From Prochilodus magdalenae (taxonomy: Eukaryota > Chordata > Actinopteri > Characiformes > Prochilodontidae): 64,000 nucleotides of DNA. How positions within the stretch are numbered: the stretch's first letter is position 1; every line of letters starts with the position of its first letter. The notes under the pieces were generated by a model, which saw nothing but the letters and a program-made list of their open reading frames with translations, did no database searches and had not been told where the DNA came from. Shown here one piece after another: positions 24,401 to 37,440 of the stretch. The translations under genes and the position numbers were made by a program. Where the stretch lies: positions 372,001-436,000 of the forward strand of contig JAMWET010000024.1 in NCBI GenBank assembly GCA_024036415.1, in the 5' to 3' direction.

Positions 24401-25809
24401 ATAATAATCTTATTCAAATGTGTGAGCAAGCTTACAACTTGGCTCATTTGCATACACTTGCATGCAGAAGTTTAACCACCCTCTGTCAAATTACATGTTT
24501 TGCTGTCTTTCAAAATTGCAAGTTTTCCATAAAACTGTATAAGATCATTACAGTCAGTGAAACAAAAACAGACTGCCTCATTCTAAGAGATCACATGATA
24601 ATGGAAAATGACCATATAAAAAATCAGGACCCTTTTAATACAAAGCCATAGAAATGGTAAGTGGTCCTCAGGGGAAAAACCAAACAAGACAATTTTAGTA
24701 CATGGGCCCTTTTACTCACTCTACCCTCCACTTTTACAATACATGAAGATCCACACAGCTGAAGTACTTTCACTGAACCAAACAAGCTCATGCTCCTTAC
24801 ATCGTGCAGACTGTCCAGCAGTGCAGCTTTAGCTGTGTGCTGCTAGTATTTGCAGAATACTTCACTGCCCTGCTTCCATACTGCATCTGTATAAAGGTGA
24901 AAGCTGGTTGTATTTGTTCTACATGTGGTAAATCCCATTTGTCAGGGTTTCATGGCAGACTGTGACTCCTAAATTATGGAGTTTACCACCTTCTGGCTTC
25001 ATAATTAATAGATAAATTATTACACAGAAAACAGAAACCATTTGAGCTTTGAGGGAAGCGGATATCAGGCCATTCCGATAATGATTCCACTGTGCTGTTT
25101 ATCAGTTGTCTGGCTGTGTCTGTCTGAGATCTTGTATGTTCTCATTCCAGTCTTAGTGAGGACACTTGTTTCAAGTTCATGTTGATTTTGAAAAGCAATT
25201 AATACAATAAATAAATTCAATCAGCAACAATTACTAATAACATAAGTCAAGTAAAGTCAAGAAGCTTTTATTGTCATTCCGTCCATGTACAAGTACACAG
25301 TGGAGTGAAATTATGTTCCTCCAGGACCAAGGTGCAACATGGAACAACAGAGTACAAAGTACAAACGTGCAGACATAAGTGTGCAAACAAAAATGAAACT
25401 AGAAAAAAAATAAAAATGTAATAAACAGTGTATGCACAGTCTTTGGCTGCTCTTATATATGAATCTAAGATCAAACCAGTTGCTGTCACATCCCATATCT
25501 TGGTAGTTTATAGCCCCCATCAGTTCATGTTTATACTCGACAACAGCTCAGGATTTATAGTTCAGCAAAGTCATCTTTTTGTAGCTATTTCAGGAATGCA
25601 CCCCCCACCCCCCATGTCTCTCTTTGGATTTGAAGATGGGGCTCACATGAAAGGAGAATATTGCTTTCTTTGGCCGTGCCTCAAAATCAGGGTATTAGCA
25701 TAAAAGCCAAAGTACCGAATAGTTATTCTTGCATAACATGCTGGCACAATGATTCCAGTGCTATTGAAAGGGTAGACAAAGATTAACAGGAAGAATAAAT
25801 GATGATAAT
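24401..25809. other. No gene seen
   Basis: AT-rich unique-looking DNA. At about 25,245-25,440 a segment resembles a LINE 3' tail on the minus strand (TTTATTGTCATTCCGTCCAT, then GTACACAGTGGAGTGAAATT), which in fish is typical of LINE ends. I cannot bound it. Confidence 0.4.
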
Positions 25810-26430
25810 TTTAGACTGATATGAGCAATATTTATTGAGCTACACATACAATAGCAGTGTTTTATGGTATAGCACCAGACAGCTAGTGGCGTCAGTTTGC
25901 TAATTCACCATGTCAGACGTCTCGCCATGGAGTTGTGTAGGTTCCTAATGGTGTTCTCTAATAACCCATCCCATGCAGCTTGAACACACAGGTCCTGCAG
26001 ATTTTGTGGTAGGGGTGGAGGTGGGGTGACACCAGGCCTTCTGGACGTGTGACACATGACAACAAACCATTTGTCTTGGCACTGACTCCAGGGCCTCCAC
26101 ACACAGATTGGTTGGTCGTCTTCACCAGGACAAAAGCAGGACTCAACACTGAAGGTGACCCACTGCTATTCTAAATCCCTCCATGACAGTCCGACACGGC
26201 GCCATTGCAGTCTTTGGTGAATGTTGATGTGGTGTTAAGGGCAGTTACTGTAATGGTGATGGAGGGCATCACTGCTCGCTGAATGTCTGCAATCGTTTCT
26301 GCTGGTTCTGTCAGGTACAGTGATAAGGTCTGTCCTTGTTCAAATCACATAAATGGCTGAGTGTGAAACTCGAATCGTACGCATGTCTCACAATGTCAAA
26401 CCTACCCACCCAGTTCCATGCTTGTCGGTC
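25810..26430 (-). mobile_element. Internally deleted Tc1-like element, copy A5
   Basis: On the minus strand it encodes a broken transposase. ICVWRPWSQCQDKWFVV (after the first catalytic region) runs through RRPGV directly into LPQNLQDL and the C-terminal ENTIRNLHNSMARRL. The second Asp and the Glu of the triad are missing. Copies at 38.5 and 40.0 kb have the same deletion junction (CTCCACCCCTACCACAAAAT, or its complement). The element ends in GACATTGTGAG-type sequence on the minus strand. Confidence 0.8.
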
Positions 26431-27084
26431 ATCATTTTTTGATGATAATGTTTTGAATATGGTTCTACACTGTAGATGGGCTTTGAGTGATTTGACAGTT
26501 CTCTTAATTACTCAGAGGAACAGGCTCTTAAGCCAAACACCAGCTAGGAATAAACTGAAAAAGGCATGAAAGAGGAGGTAGCATACCTGTATCATTTCTT
26601 CCCTCTTTGTCTGGGGAGTTTGTATAGATCCACACTGTCAATAAGCCTCCTTTTATGCCATTGTTCAGCATCCCTCCGGAGTTGGTTAAGATAATTCCCC
26701 TTGTCATTGGATTCGCTTTTAAGCATGACAAGTCTGGAAAAAACACACACAATGAAATCTGTTTAAGCTCTTCCAGTGAGAGTATTTGTAGCATATAAAC
26801 AAAGAAAGAACCCCAGACAGCCCAATCCAATTTCAATCAGAGCAGCTTTGCTTGGATTCTGCTACACATTCAGTGTATTCTAGTTAGACTATCATGGAAC
26901 TTAACATCATGTTGTCTGAATCAATGAAAGTCTTATTTAGAGTTTGGACTGCACACTTAACTGGTTAATACCAAGTGTGCTTAGTAGTTTTAGGGATAAT
27001 ACATGAAAGTGTAAATGTAAAGATATAAGATTTGTTCTTTACTTTTCATTTTGTAGTATGATTTTGTACTTTGGCTTTGTCTAA
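26431..27084. other. No gene seen
   Basis: Unique-looking DNA with no supported exon. Confidence 0.5.
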
Positions 27085-27606
27085 TCTTCAGTCATACTGA
27101 CCAACTATCTTCTGTGTCTAATCCACAACCATATTGACCGGCCACTCCTCAGTGTGTCTAATCCATTGCCATACTGACTCACACTCCTCAATGTGTCTAA
27201 TCCACAGCCATAGTGATCTGCACTCCTCTATTTGTCCAATCCCCTGCCAAACTGATCCACAGTCCTCTATTAATCTAATACACAGCGATACTGACCCACA
27301 CTCCTCAGTGTGTCTAATCCACAGCCATACTGATTTGCACTTCTTTATTTCTCTAATCCACAGCCATACTGACCCACACTCCTCAATGTGTCCAATCCAC
27401 AGTCATACTGAGCTGCACTCCTCTGTTTGTCTAATTCACAGCCATACTGATCTACCCTTCTCTATTTGTCTAATCCACAGCCATACTGACCCACACTACT
27501 CTATTAATCTAATTCACCACCATACTGACCCACACTCCTCAGTGTGTCTAATCCACAGACATACTGATCTGCACTTGTCTATGTGTCTATTCTACAGCCA
27601 TACTGT
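27085..27606. repeat. 39-bp imperfect minisatellite (about 13 units)
   Basis: Each unit reads roughly CATACTGACCCACACTCCTC followed by AGTGTGTCTAATCCACAGC. Because 39 is divisible by three, an open frame of 161 codons with a 13-residue period (HTDPHSSVCLIHS-type) runs across it. I regard that frame as a by-product of the repeat. Confidence 0.9.
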
Positions 27607-28316
27607 AAAGAAACCTTAGTTTCCACCTGGCAACAGGTTAACACGCTTAAGATGTAAACCTATTCTGTACTGTCTTCAGGAATTGCACTTAGGTGATGTC
27701 TAGTAACTCTATCAATTTAGCCAAATACATTTTTTCAAGAACCATCACATGCATCCTAATATTTGCTTTTTAAAAATGTGAAGATGACATGCACGCCCCT
27801 AAATTTGGAGCAGGGGCTGTAGGTCATTGTAAATGTAGGCTACTGTATTCTTTGTGAGAATGAAGAACTGGCTTCATGTGTCTCTATCCAATCTTTATGG
27901 CTGCTTGTCTGTTACAGTGGTTCCCTTGGTTTTCTACAAAAACATGTTTTTCATTGTTTTGAAATAATGTTGGCGTGCTTTTAAAGTGAGATAAGGCATA
28001 AAACCGCCATCCCATGGGGCATATCCTTTGGCGTTGCAGGCTGGAGGATCAAGAGCAGATTTGTGGTGTGTTCAGGCTTATTCTGCCTACATGTGTATTA
28101 AGAAATCGATTGACTGTGTAAACAAATTGCTGCATGCTAAACACAACAAGGCAAAGTTAGTAGGCGCCTGTAAATGTGCTTTATTGATCCAAGCCATTGT
28201 GCTGCATTATGTGGCCTAGAAGACTTCGGGTTATGGGCTCATGTGCATCCTATAACAACTTTGCGTGACTTGCTGTTTAGCTACTTAGATATATTTTACA
28301 GTGGTTTGTATCATGC
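27607..28316. other. No gene seen
   Basis: Unique-looking DNA; no exon or named repeat recognised. Confidence 0.5.
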
Positions 28317-28707
28317 ACAGTAAAATACTGGTCAAATGTTTGGACACACCAGCCCATGAAGGATTTTGCTGTTTGTTTTCTCATACTTTGTCTTTATTTC
28401 TCAGTCCGACTATGATTTGGCCCATATACACCGAGACCAAAACCAACCAAAACTCCTATTTTAGATTTTTCCCTTTGTCTTGGTGCTTTGCACACTGTTG
28501 CCATTCTCTCTATCAGTTTCATAAGGAGCCTCATGGGATGCTTCTCTAAAACACTGAAGAGACTCCACATACTTGAGGCTGGGGATGATAGTGTTAGTAA
28601 TAAATAAGTAAATGCCTTTAGCATAAGCCTTTGGTCTTCAAGATTAGGAGAACATACATTCATTCTTTCATCTGTGTCCAACTTTTTGACTGCAACTGTA
28701 TGTACCA
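28317..28707. mobile_element. Decayed non-autonomous Tc1-type element
   Basis: The left end CAGTAAAATACTGGTCAAAT followed by GTTTGGACACACC resembles a common fish Tc1 terminus. The right end (GTGTCCAACTTTTTGACTGC, then AACTGTAT) is its imperfect complement. Inside, minus-strand residues LLMKLIERMATVCKAP resemble sequence carried by such elements. Strongly diverged. Confidence 0.65.
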
Positions 28708-30354
28708 TCCAGACTCAGGTACTTCTATCCAAGCAAAGCTAACTTGGTTCTGTGCACACTGAAACCAGTAGGAAGAGAATGAGCTGTAAGACAGCCTGCT
28801 TTCTCCGTGTGCCTCATTCAGTGTTCTCCTTTCGACAGCGCGTGGAGCTGTCCTGATAAAATTCAACGGGAAAGAAGATAAAGTTAAACGAGAAACCACC
28901 AGATCGCCAGATCTTTCTTTAGCAGGCCTGACATAATATGGCTTCCACTGTAGCTCACTGTCAGGTCTGCTACAGCAGGCGGATGGACAGGCGCAGATAA
29001 CATCGACAGGTTCGGCCAGCCGGGTCACTGTGGACAGACAGAGAGCTACTGTAGGGCCATGCTGCTACTGTCTGGGGATATTGTGGTCACAGAGAACATG
29101 TCTAGGAGAGATAGCATCATCAGGCAGCAAATTCATTAAACGGAAAAAAGCGATACCTGTTACCTCACTGTGGTTTCCTCAAACGTTGGCTATTGTGATC
29201 CTGATCCATGGAGTTTTAGCTTTTACTTGTTAAATATCTTTAAAGTAGATTTAATTTTTTTTATTTGAGTCCAGCAGCTTTTACATTGTGTCAGTTGTTT
29301 AAGTGTGTGATAAATAAACAAATAATCAAAATCATATCAAATCAAAATCACTTGAAATAAAATCATTGGTCTTCACATTGGTCAAATCAATAATATTAAT
29401 AAGAGCACTGTTGTCTTTATCTTGCAGGATTTGTGCTGTTTTCTGCCAGACTGTGATGCTATGTGGCGGGTGAGCTAACAATGGAGCAATGTACCTACAC
29501 ACATAGTTCATCTCTCACTCACACACTGGGTGGTTGCATTAGTAGATGGGCCCATAAACGATTTCTCATGCTTTTGCTTTGAGCAAAATGACACCTGCTA
29601 ACCAGCAGTTTGTACCTCTTTGTACAGCCTTGTGTAGTTCTTAAAAAAATAGAAAATCAACATTGAATTATTGAAAACATAAACATTTCAATAATTATTT
29701 CATCAATATTCATAAGACACTTCTTATCAATTTGAGCGGTATACTACTTCAATTACGAAATCTGGTTATTTATTTTATTATGTATTTTATTATTTCATTT
29801 ATTATGTTGGCCTTTTACAATATATATTGATCCTGTTGACTGTCAGTGTTTGACACTGTGTAACGTGTTTAATAGTCCAAATCCTGAAGATGCTTATTAA
29901 TTACCAATACATGTCGACTTTAACTTACAATGTTAATGTAAGAAAATATTTTATGCCATTTTAAAACATTTCATTTCAAGTTTTTAATAACTGTAACTTT
30001 AAAATGGGAAAAATAATATACACAAGGTTTGTGTGCAATAAACTGTATAAAATATACTATGTTAATACATAATATAATATTTTTATTTACACAACTGTAT
30101 TTTGTAAAAAATAAAGTGAACCATCTTTGTTTTCTCCCTTGGGGTTGTGGGGTTAGGGTAGCTTTATGCCGGACCACATTAAGTGTCTTAGTGGGCCTAC
30201 TTGAACCTGTGGGCCACAATTCAGGCCCCCCTGCTAAGTAGTCTTTTCACTGTTTGAAGGTTCTTTAAAATGTTCAAGATTCTATATAGTTTTAAATAGA
30301 CTCAGGATCTTATTTACCTTATTTACCTGTTACCATTTTATTCCTAAAGGCAGT
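28708..30354. other. No gene seen
   Basis: AT-rich, unique-looking DNA. A minus-strand frame at 28660-29028 (122 codons) has no recognisable domain. Confidence 0.45.
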
Positions 30355-30846
30355 GTGTGTGTGTCTGCATGTGTGTGTGTTTGTGCATGTGTGTGTGTGT
30401 GTGTGTGCGTGCGTGTGTGTGTGTTTTCGTGTGTGAGCGTGTGTGTGTGCGTGTGTGTGTAGGTATGTGTGTGTGTGTTTGTGTGTGTATGTGTGTGTGT
30501 AGGTGTGTGTGTGTGTGTGTGTGTGTAGGTGTGTGTGTGTTTGTGGGTGAGTGTGTGTGTTTGTGTGTGGGTGTGTGTGTATGTGTGTGTGTGTTTGTGT
30601 GTGGGTGTGTGTGTTTGTGTGTGTGTGTGTGTGTGTGTTTGTGTGTGGGTGTGTGTGTATGTGTGTGTGTGTTTGTGTGTGGGTGTGTGTGTTTGTGTGT
30701 GGGTGTGTGTGTATGTGTGTGTGTGTTTGTGTGTGGGTGTGTGTGTATGTGTGTGTGTGTTTGTTTATGCAAGCGTGCGTGTGTGTTTGTGTGTGTGTAT
30801 ATTTTGTGTTTGTGTGTGTTTGTGTGCGTGTGTGTGTGTGCATGTG

Positions 30847-30884
<38 letters not shown>

Positions 30885-30892
30885 TGTGCATG
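30355..30892. repeat. Long degenerate (GT)n array
   Basis: About 540 bases of alternating G/T with interruptions such as GTAGGTGTG, GTGGGTGTG and GTTTGTGTG. Open frames on both strands (up to 190 codons of His/Thr or Cys/Val) are artefacts of the dinucleotide pattern. Confidence 0.97.
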
Positions 30893-31691
30893 CATTTTTG
30901 TGTACTTGTATGTCTTCTTGAATTAGGCTCTCAACAGACCTGTTAGGATCATTTTCAGGATGTGGATGTTATTACCTGAAGCTGTTTGCTTTTGAACTCT
31001 TACCAGACTGCAGACACCTGCTGAAGCCATTGTCTCCTCAAAGCAGAGAGACAGCAATCAAAGCCTGTGTGAAGCGAGGCGCTGGTGTATCAGAGCAGAG
31101 CGTGGCAAACAATGTGATCATAATTCCCTTAATCCCTTTCCTGAATTATCTGCCATTTGGAGGATAAGGTGTCTTCGGCTGGAGCTTTTCCATGTCTCCA
31201 TCCAGTGATCTTATGTAAGAGTCGTCCTCTTATATAACCCTGTGTACCTGGTTGCATAAGAGTCACAAAAGATGGAGTGCTATCTATTAAACAGTCACAG
31301 CTTCCACGGCTTCTTCGTAAATAACACCCATACACCACAATCGATGACCCCACCCTCCCCCCACAAACCTCTTCTGAAAGAGAATGATGAGGGTCCTGAC
31401 TTCTCACTCTGGCAGGGAGATCTGAGCTACGATATGTCAACAGGCTCTCAGTGCAGTGGGAGGAAAACAGTGGAGACTGAGCAAAAATATCTATCAATAT
31501 TTGGCCCTCATAAGACCAGTATGTGTCATTGAGCCCACCCTCTGCATGCTGGAGGATTTAAGCACTAAGTGGATCTATCTATGGATTCATAATAGATGAT
31601 TCCAGCCGAGCCATGTTGAACCATGTAAAGGAGGAATGAATGTGATCTAAGCAGTTTAATGGCAGTCGCTACATTCATCATCAGACGAGTA
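30893..31691. other. No gene seen
   Basis: Unique-looking sequence with no supported exon or named repeat. Confidence 0.5.
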
Positions 31692-31925
31692 GTTCCACCC
31701 AGAAGGAGATGTTGGATTGCAATGCTATTGGGAAGTAAGATTCCCAAATGGTTACCAGGAACAGTAAGGGTTGGTACATTAAGACTGATTTGGGCAAATT
31801 TATTGAGCTACACATACAGAAGTAGTGTCTCTTAGTATGGCGTTGGGGTGCCATGATTGCGAACACAACTTGCATACGTCTTGGCTTTGAGTTGTAGAGG
31901 TTCCTAATAAATTTTGGTGAGGCCA
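31692..31925 (-). mobile_element. Fragment of the deleted Tc1-like family with an intact end (A6)
   Basis: It begins GTTCCACCCAGAAGG, the same 15 bases that begin the oppositely oriented copy at 38542. These are therefore the family's terminal inverted repeats. GGGCAAATTTATTGAGCTAC and TAGTGTCTCTTAGTATGG match the copies at 25.8 and 40.1 kb. The transposase part is lost. Confidence 0.75.
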
Positions 31926-31944
31926 ATTATTCCCTGAGCAGAGA

Positions 31945-32205
31945 GTTTAGGGTCATTTAGTGTCATTTTTGCAATTAAAGGAATTTGTCTTCCGCATTTA
32001 ACCCATCTGTGAGGGGACACACACACTATAGGGAACACAGACACTAGTGGGCAGTGAGCACACTTGTCCGGAGTGGTAGGCAGTGCATACCCATGGGGAG
32101 GAGCTGGGGGTTAGGTGCCTTGCTCAAGGGCACTTCAGTCGTTACTGTCAATTCTGGGAATCGAACTGTCACCCCTCCACAACTGGCAACAGACCACAAC
32201 TGCCC
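31945..32205 (-). repeat. SINE-like repeat, copy 3 (longest)
   Basis: On the minus strand it starts GGGGCAGTTGTGG and carries AGTTCGATTCCC, close to a tRNA B box (GGTTCGANTCC). It continues GAGCAAGGCACCTAACCCCC and ends near GATGGGTTAAATGCGGAAG. This is a widespread fish repeat and is probably tRNA-derived; the A box is not clear. Confidence 0.7.
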
Positions 32206-32569
32206 CTAAAGGTGTTCTGCTGTAACTTTTATACCAGCCACCTACACATCTCTGCTACTAATACAAAAAGAGCTCCCTGAGGCCTTCAGAAAGAAGGTGA
32301 GTCTGGGAAGGTGGTTTAGAAGATTTCCAAAATATTGGAAATCAATCATTCCACTTAAAATTTCTTAAGCAGAAGGTTTAAAACCAGTGCCAATGTGTCC
32401 GGCACAGGTCATCTTGGAATATTTATCTGAAGAGCAGGCCATAAGGTGCTAAAAAGTCTCTAATTTCATCACAGAATTTGCAGGTAGCTCTTGCCACTGC
32501 TGAATGTGCATGCATCTACCATTAGGAAGATACCGCACAAATTTAACCTACACTGGGGGTGTGCATTGA

Positions 32570-33200
32570 GGAAACCGGAGCATCTCTGATGAACATCTAG
32601 GAATAAACCGGAGCTATGTACTTTGGACAGATGAGTCAAACTTTGGGTTGTTTGACTGCAGTATTAGAAGCAATGTTTAATAAGAACTAAAGACAATAAT
32701 CAGAAGAACCTCATATCAACTGTAAAGCATTGTGATGAAAATGTTCATGTTTGGGTGTCCTTAGCTCTCGCTGCAACGTGCAATCATAAAACTGCTTCTG
32801 AAATATTTTTCATACCAGAGTATGTTCAAGAGAACAAGAGACTATCTGTGGGCATGTGTAAGAAAACAACACCATTGCAGCTGAAAAAGTGGACCTCTGA
32901 ACAAGATAATGATCCCAAACGCTATATTTTGCACAATGGCACAAAAGAAAGAAGTACCACTTATATTTCCAGCCTGCTGTTTCCCCTGTCCCAGCTTTTC
33001 TGAGATGTGTTGCTGCCATCAAGTTGTAAATGATTTAATAATTTTAATTAAATGCTAAAATGTCTCACTTTCATCTGATATGTGTTCTATTTCCTGGTGT
33101 GAAATATGGGCCTAGGAGATTTGGAAATTATTACATTCTGTTTTTATTTACAGTTATTTGTTTTACACAGAGTCCAGAATTTTTTAGAGTTACTAATGTG
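32570..33200 (+). mobile_element. Decayed Tc1/mariner-type element
   Basis: VLWTDESNFGLFD (about 32,618-32,660) and EQDNDPKRY (about 32,895-32,925) resemble the first and second acidic catalytic regions of a Tc1-type transposase, in shifted frames. The segment from CTGTCCCAGCTTTTCTGAGA through ATTCTGTTTTTATTTACAG resembles the 3' region of a common fish element. No intact frame. Confidence 0.55.
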
Positions 33201-36200
33201 AGAAATCTCAGGTGTATTTCAGCTTTGTGATTCAGTGTTTCCGTACATGTATATATGAAAGAGATGTACAGAGTAAGCTACAGTAAGTCCCTTTACCCCA
33301 GTACTGAAGTGCATTCCATATTAACTAGTATATTTCTTGGTATGTTCTTTGTTATACTGTGATAACAGGACTTTGCACAAACTAACTACACAGTAACTAT
33401 CTATTATTTTATCCATTGCAGAAATTAACCAGACCTGGATACATACCAAGTGTATCAGTATAGTATGACTTAGGTAACAGTAAATGAACACATTTGCAAT
33501 ACAAAACATACTATCATGTAAGTCATTGTTCCAGTATGTAATATAGAGTGTATGATTCTACACACATTACTACACCATGCATTATGACATCAGATATTTT
33601 TATCAGCCATAGCTCATACCGTGAACTCCAGATATACTGATATTCAAGAGTGCTACAAGATCACAAGGGCCACAAGATCAGCATGTGCTGTTTTTGAAAA
33701 GACCCACAAAAGTGTTCAATCAAGTGAAAGTTGCTCCCTTTGATTAGTAATCTGAAAATCAGCCACTGTGGGGATAATAACAACCTTAGGACCAACTCTT
33801 ACAGAGCCTTTGAGATTACTCCAAAACAGCAGTTAGTATTCAAAAGCCACCCACACGTTTCTGCAATCTCCACATCCGACCGAGGAGCTGAATATTTAAT
33901 GTACAGTACAATCGTCAAGGCCTCTCCATCATTAGTGTCTGGAGAATTGCTTGTGCCCTGCTAGGTAGGTTTATGGTTTCTGGTGTTGGCCTGTAAGAAA
34001 GCGGAGCCCTTGCTGTCCAACATACCACGAAGCTTAACAGACAGAAACATTTTATGATGATATCAATTCCAAGGGCTTGTCAAATGAAGCATAAAGCTTT
34101 TTCACCCTAGGCTCCTGACTAAGTTTCAGCTTCATAAAACCTCACAAATGTAAGTGCAGATAGCTTGTTTCATGACAGTTGCCAGCTTTCTGTTACACCA
34201 CTTATAGATCCTTAATGGAGCAATTTAAGACATCAACAGAATATGGAGAAATAACAAATGTGATGGTGTGACTTAAGCATTGTGTTGCAGTGATGTCAAC
34301 TAAAGTTAGCATGCTAAGCAGCTAGCCTCAGCCTGTCCTATCTCCTAATGCCTTTTTACAAGAGATGACAATGATAGTGTCTATGTGTATTATCTATACC
34401 ATGAATTCAAAATGAGAGGATGAAAGGTAGCACTGCCCTATCAGCACATTCTAAACTCCTGTGAAGGTCCACTTCCTGGGTAGATCATCTGAAGGACAGT
34501 AAAGGGAACCATGGCTGAAGCTCTTAGCAAGCAAGTATTATAATCGGTGCCCCTGCCGCCTGCTCCAGTCAAGAAACCAAGTTTGGCAGCAAACAAATGA
34601 CATATTGGTGTTTCTTTCTGCCGCTGAAAATGCTCTTGGCAAGTAAATGAATGAAGTTTGATGAGGAACACATAATTCATCTTCTAGACTGGAAAGTAAA
34701 CAGCTCTTAAGGCTAACTTTGAAGAACAGGGTCTGTTCATTTCCAGGTTCTTACAGTAGAGGTGGATAGCACAACATATAGTGATATTTTGCCCCTTATT
34801 TGTTTGGGGTTCGACAGGTTGCGTCACCTCTGTTCCTTTAAGGTATGACTTGACTCATGTATGTGTAAATGAAAGCATGATGAACAGCTAATCACAAGCA
34901 ACCAACGTGTCGAGCAGTCCATTTTCAAAGAGGGAGAAAGAGTCCTATGTCAAAGCATATACAGCTATAAAAAGGACAGCACTGTCAGCACTCTAGTCGT
35001 ATTAGTGCTTATTGAAGTAACGCTTGCTTTATTATCTTGCTATCTGCTGTATATGGTGCGCTTTTTCCCTCTGCTGGAACTCAATCATTTTAACTTAACT
35101 GATGCCACAAATGTAACTACGAATAAAGTGGCACAAAAAGGCCCAAAGGAGGACTAAAAAAGAATGATCTGCTGCAGCTTACTATTGCCAGATTCACACA
35201 AAACTAACTCAGGTTACTTGTAATAGGCTCTCTTCACACCAGCCGGTCAGTCTGCAAGCACACCAAAGCTGTCTTATATATTCATATCCCGCCAACTCTT
35301 ACATAGATCCTCCAGATTGGCTTGTTTTTATTTGAGTCAATATTTTGCACAGTGGTTCTCTACAAATAGCAAATGGTTCGTTTGCTTGAAAGCAGACGGG
35401 CAAAGTATAAAGGTATATGTGAGCTTTAAAGCCAAAATTGAGGATTCAGAACAGAATAGCAAGGGCAAAGCAGCAAAACAGGAACGCTCTAAAGCAGTGA
35501 TGGAGGCGGGAAGGGGCATTTTACCCGCTTTAAATTCATAGAGCAGATTCTAAATGCCGCAGCACATATAAAAGCTCTAAAACATCTTTATGTTTGTATC
35601 ACTTGTAAAGTGGAATGAAAGCCTCAGCTATGGAGCCTGTACACATGAACAGTTTCTGAAATGCAGCCTCTGAAAGAGCTCATCTTCTAGATTCAATTTA
35701 ATGTAAACAAAATTGCATTATAAATCCCTGAAATGCCTGTGAAGACTTCCTGAATATATGGTGTGAATAGTTGGGTTGAATATGAGAAAAGAGAAGCTAT
35801 ACATGCATCTTATGAAATTTCTAACTATTGCTGTAAAAGTCTGTAATATTAAACAATCAGCTATTAGTGTATCATTGTAAGGTATAAACAGTTTTCCTGC
35901 TCTTATAGTGTAAAAGCTTAATCAACATCCCCTCAAGTCTTTTAACTATTAGCATTTTAAGGTTTTATAATATTAGCATTATTACACGAAAAAAGTTAAG
36001 TAGTTCTGCTGAAATAATGCTTGACTCTAGTCAAGTCTAGGCTTAAGGAAATCAGAAAAGGTGCAAAACAGCCTTAATGTACTTAGTGTAAGGGATTAGA
36101 CGCAGTAGCATTTTAGATAAGAAGAGTAGTTTTTGTGACTTTACTGGCTTTAAAGTATATTTGTAGGTACTTACTAATACATCTGATTTAAAGGCACCAT

Positions 36201-37224
36201 AGAATGGATTTATCCCACATTACAACCCATTCTCTGAATCTGCCTCATACAACATTTTGTTGAGGTAAAACATTATGTAGTTTTTTTTTTTCATTTCATT
36301 TATATCCTATGATTTGGCCTTAGAATTAAATATGTTTTTTCACTTTTTGATGAGCTCATGAATAATTTGATGAGCTGTACTCTGATTGGCTGGTTTACAG
36401 CGAGACGCTGCAATAATCACACTAAACCACATATCAAAATAGACAAAGACAGGATATTTAAGTGCGTCTCTAAGCTAGTAACTTGAAACTTGCTGGTAGT
36501 TAACGTTATCTATACTAGGTACTTGGTTTCTATCCAGACATCAGGACTCAGTAAATTAAAGTTGTCCCCACATCAGTCTCAGGTTAAGATGACCTGCCTC
36601 AACCAACAAACACAGATACAATCACACAGCTCGGCTGCTACTTACAGACTGCTGTTGGGGTTGTGATGCTAATAAAGGTGGAACTCTCTTAAGTGTCTTC
36701 AGTTTTAAATGCTGAACAAAGCTGATGGATATAAATGTACAGAGAATACTAATATCTCTGAAAAAAGTTATCCAGGAAAAAGAGTTGTCCTTGTTTGTGA
36801 TTTTTGTCTGTTCCACCTTAAGTGGTGTTGCCATTACATTCTGGTGCCTGCACAAACTGTAACATTTAAGGTGAAACCAGACATGCGATCTGGTGACTAG
36901 GAAGTCAGCTTTAGCCTCGTTTAAAGATGAACATCAGCAATGCCTGTTGACAGTTCAGGGTATGAAAAGTGCCAACATCGCCTTCACAGCCTGGAAGAGT
37001 ACATTTCTCCACATTGTCCACCATCTGTTGTTGTTGCTGGGCTAGAATGTGAGCTGGTGTATGTAAACTGAAGGGGTGTAAATATTAATGAGTATTAAGA
37101 CTGTTATTGTAAAGTATTAAGAATATTGAGATTGTTATGTAACAGCTGAAGATTTTGGAATTGGCCTGTTAAACTGGATTTGAATGTGAAGGAGAAGACC
37201 TTTAATCGTGCTGGCAATAACAGG
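33201..37224. other. No gene seen
   Basis: About 4 kb of AT-rich, mostly unique-looking DNA. Open frames are short and lack domains. A GAGCTC-containing block at 36,340-36,420 with an inverted-CCAAT context could be an old repeat, but I cannot support a call. Confidence 0.45.
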
Positions 37225-37440
37225 ATGACTGTATTCCAAATGTCTGCGATTGTGGTTGTCGAGTCAGTCAGGTATGGCGATGAAGCATTGCCTTTGCCCA
37301 TGTCACATGTGTAGCTGATAGTGCAACTTAAATCTAATTGAATTGACATTGCATGTCTCGCAATGTCAAACCTACCCACCAAGTTTCATTCCAGTTGGTT
37401 GATTCCTTTTGGCTTATTCGTGCAGCTAATATTTTGATGA
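37225..37440 (-). repeat. Fragment of the deleted Tc1-like family (A7)
   Basis: CATGTCTCGCAATGTCAAAC, CTACCCACCAAGTTTCATTC and CAGTTGGTTGATTCC match the terminal part of the copies at 38.55 (opposite strand) and 40.55 kb. Confidence 0.75.

Noticed and set aside
27134..27619. 161-codon frame with a 13-residue period
   Set aside because: Matches the 39-bp tandem unit; no splice sites, domain or coding bias apart from the repeat.
28660..29028. 122-codon minus-strand frame
   Set aside because: It overlaps the end of a decayed Tc1-type element and has no recognisable domain.
30319..30926. Long His/Thr and Cys/Val frames on both strands
   Set aside because: Products of the GT dinucleotide pattern, present in several frames at once.
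31945..32205. Possible tRNA gene from the B-box-like sequence
   Set aside because: Only a B-box-like motif within a dispersed SINE-like repeat; no full cloverleaf or clear A box.
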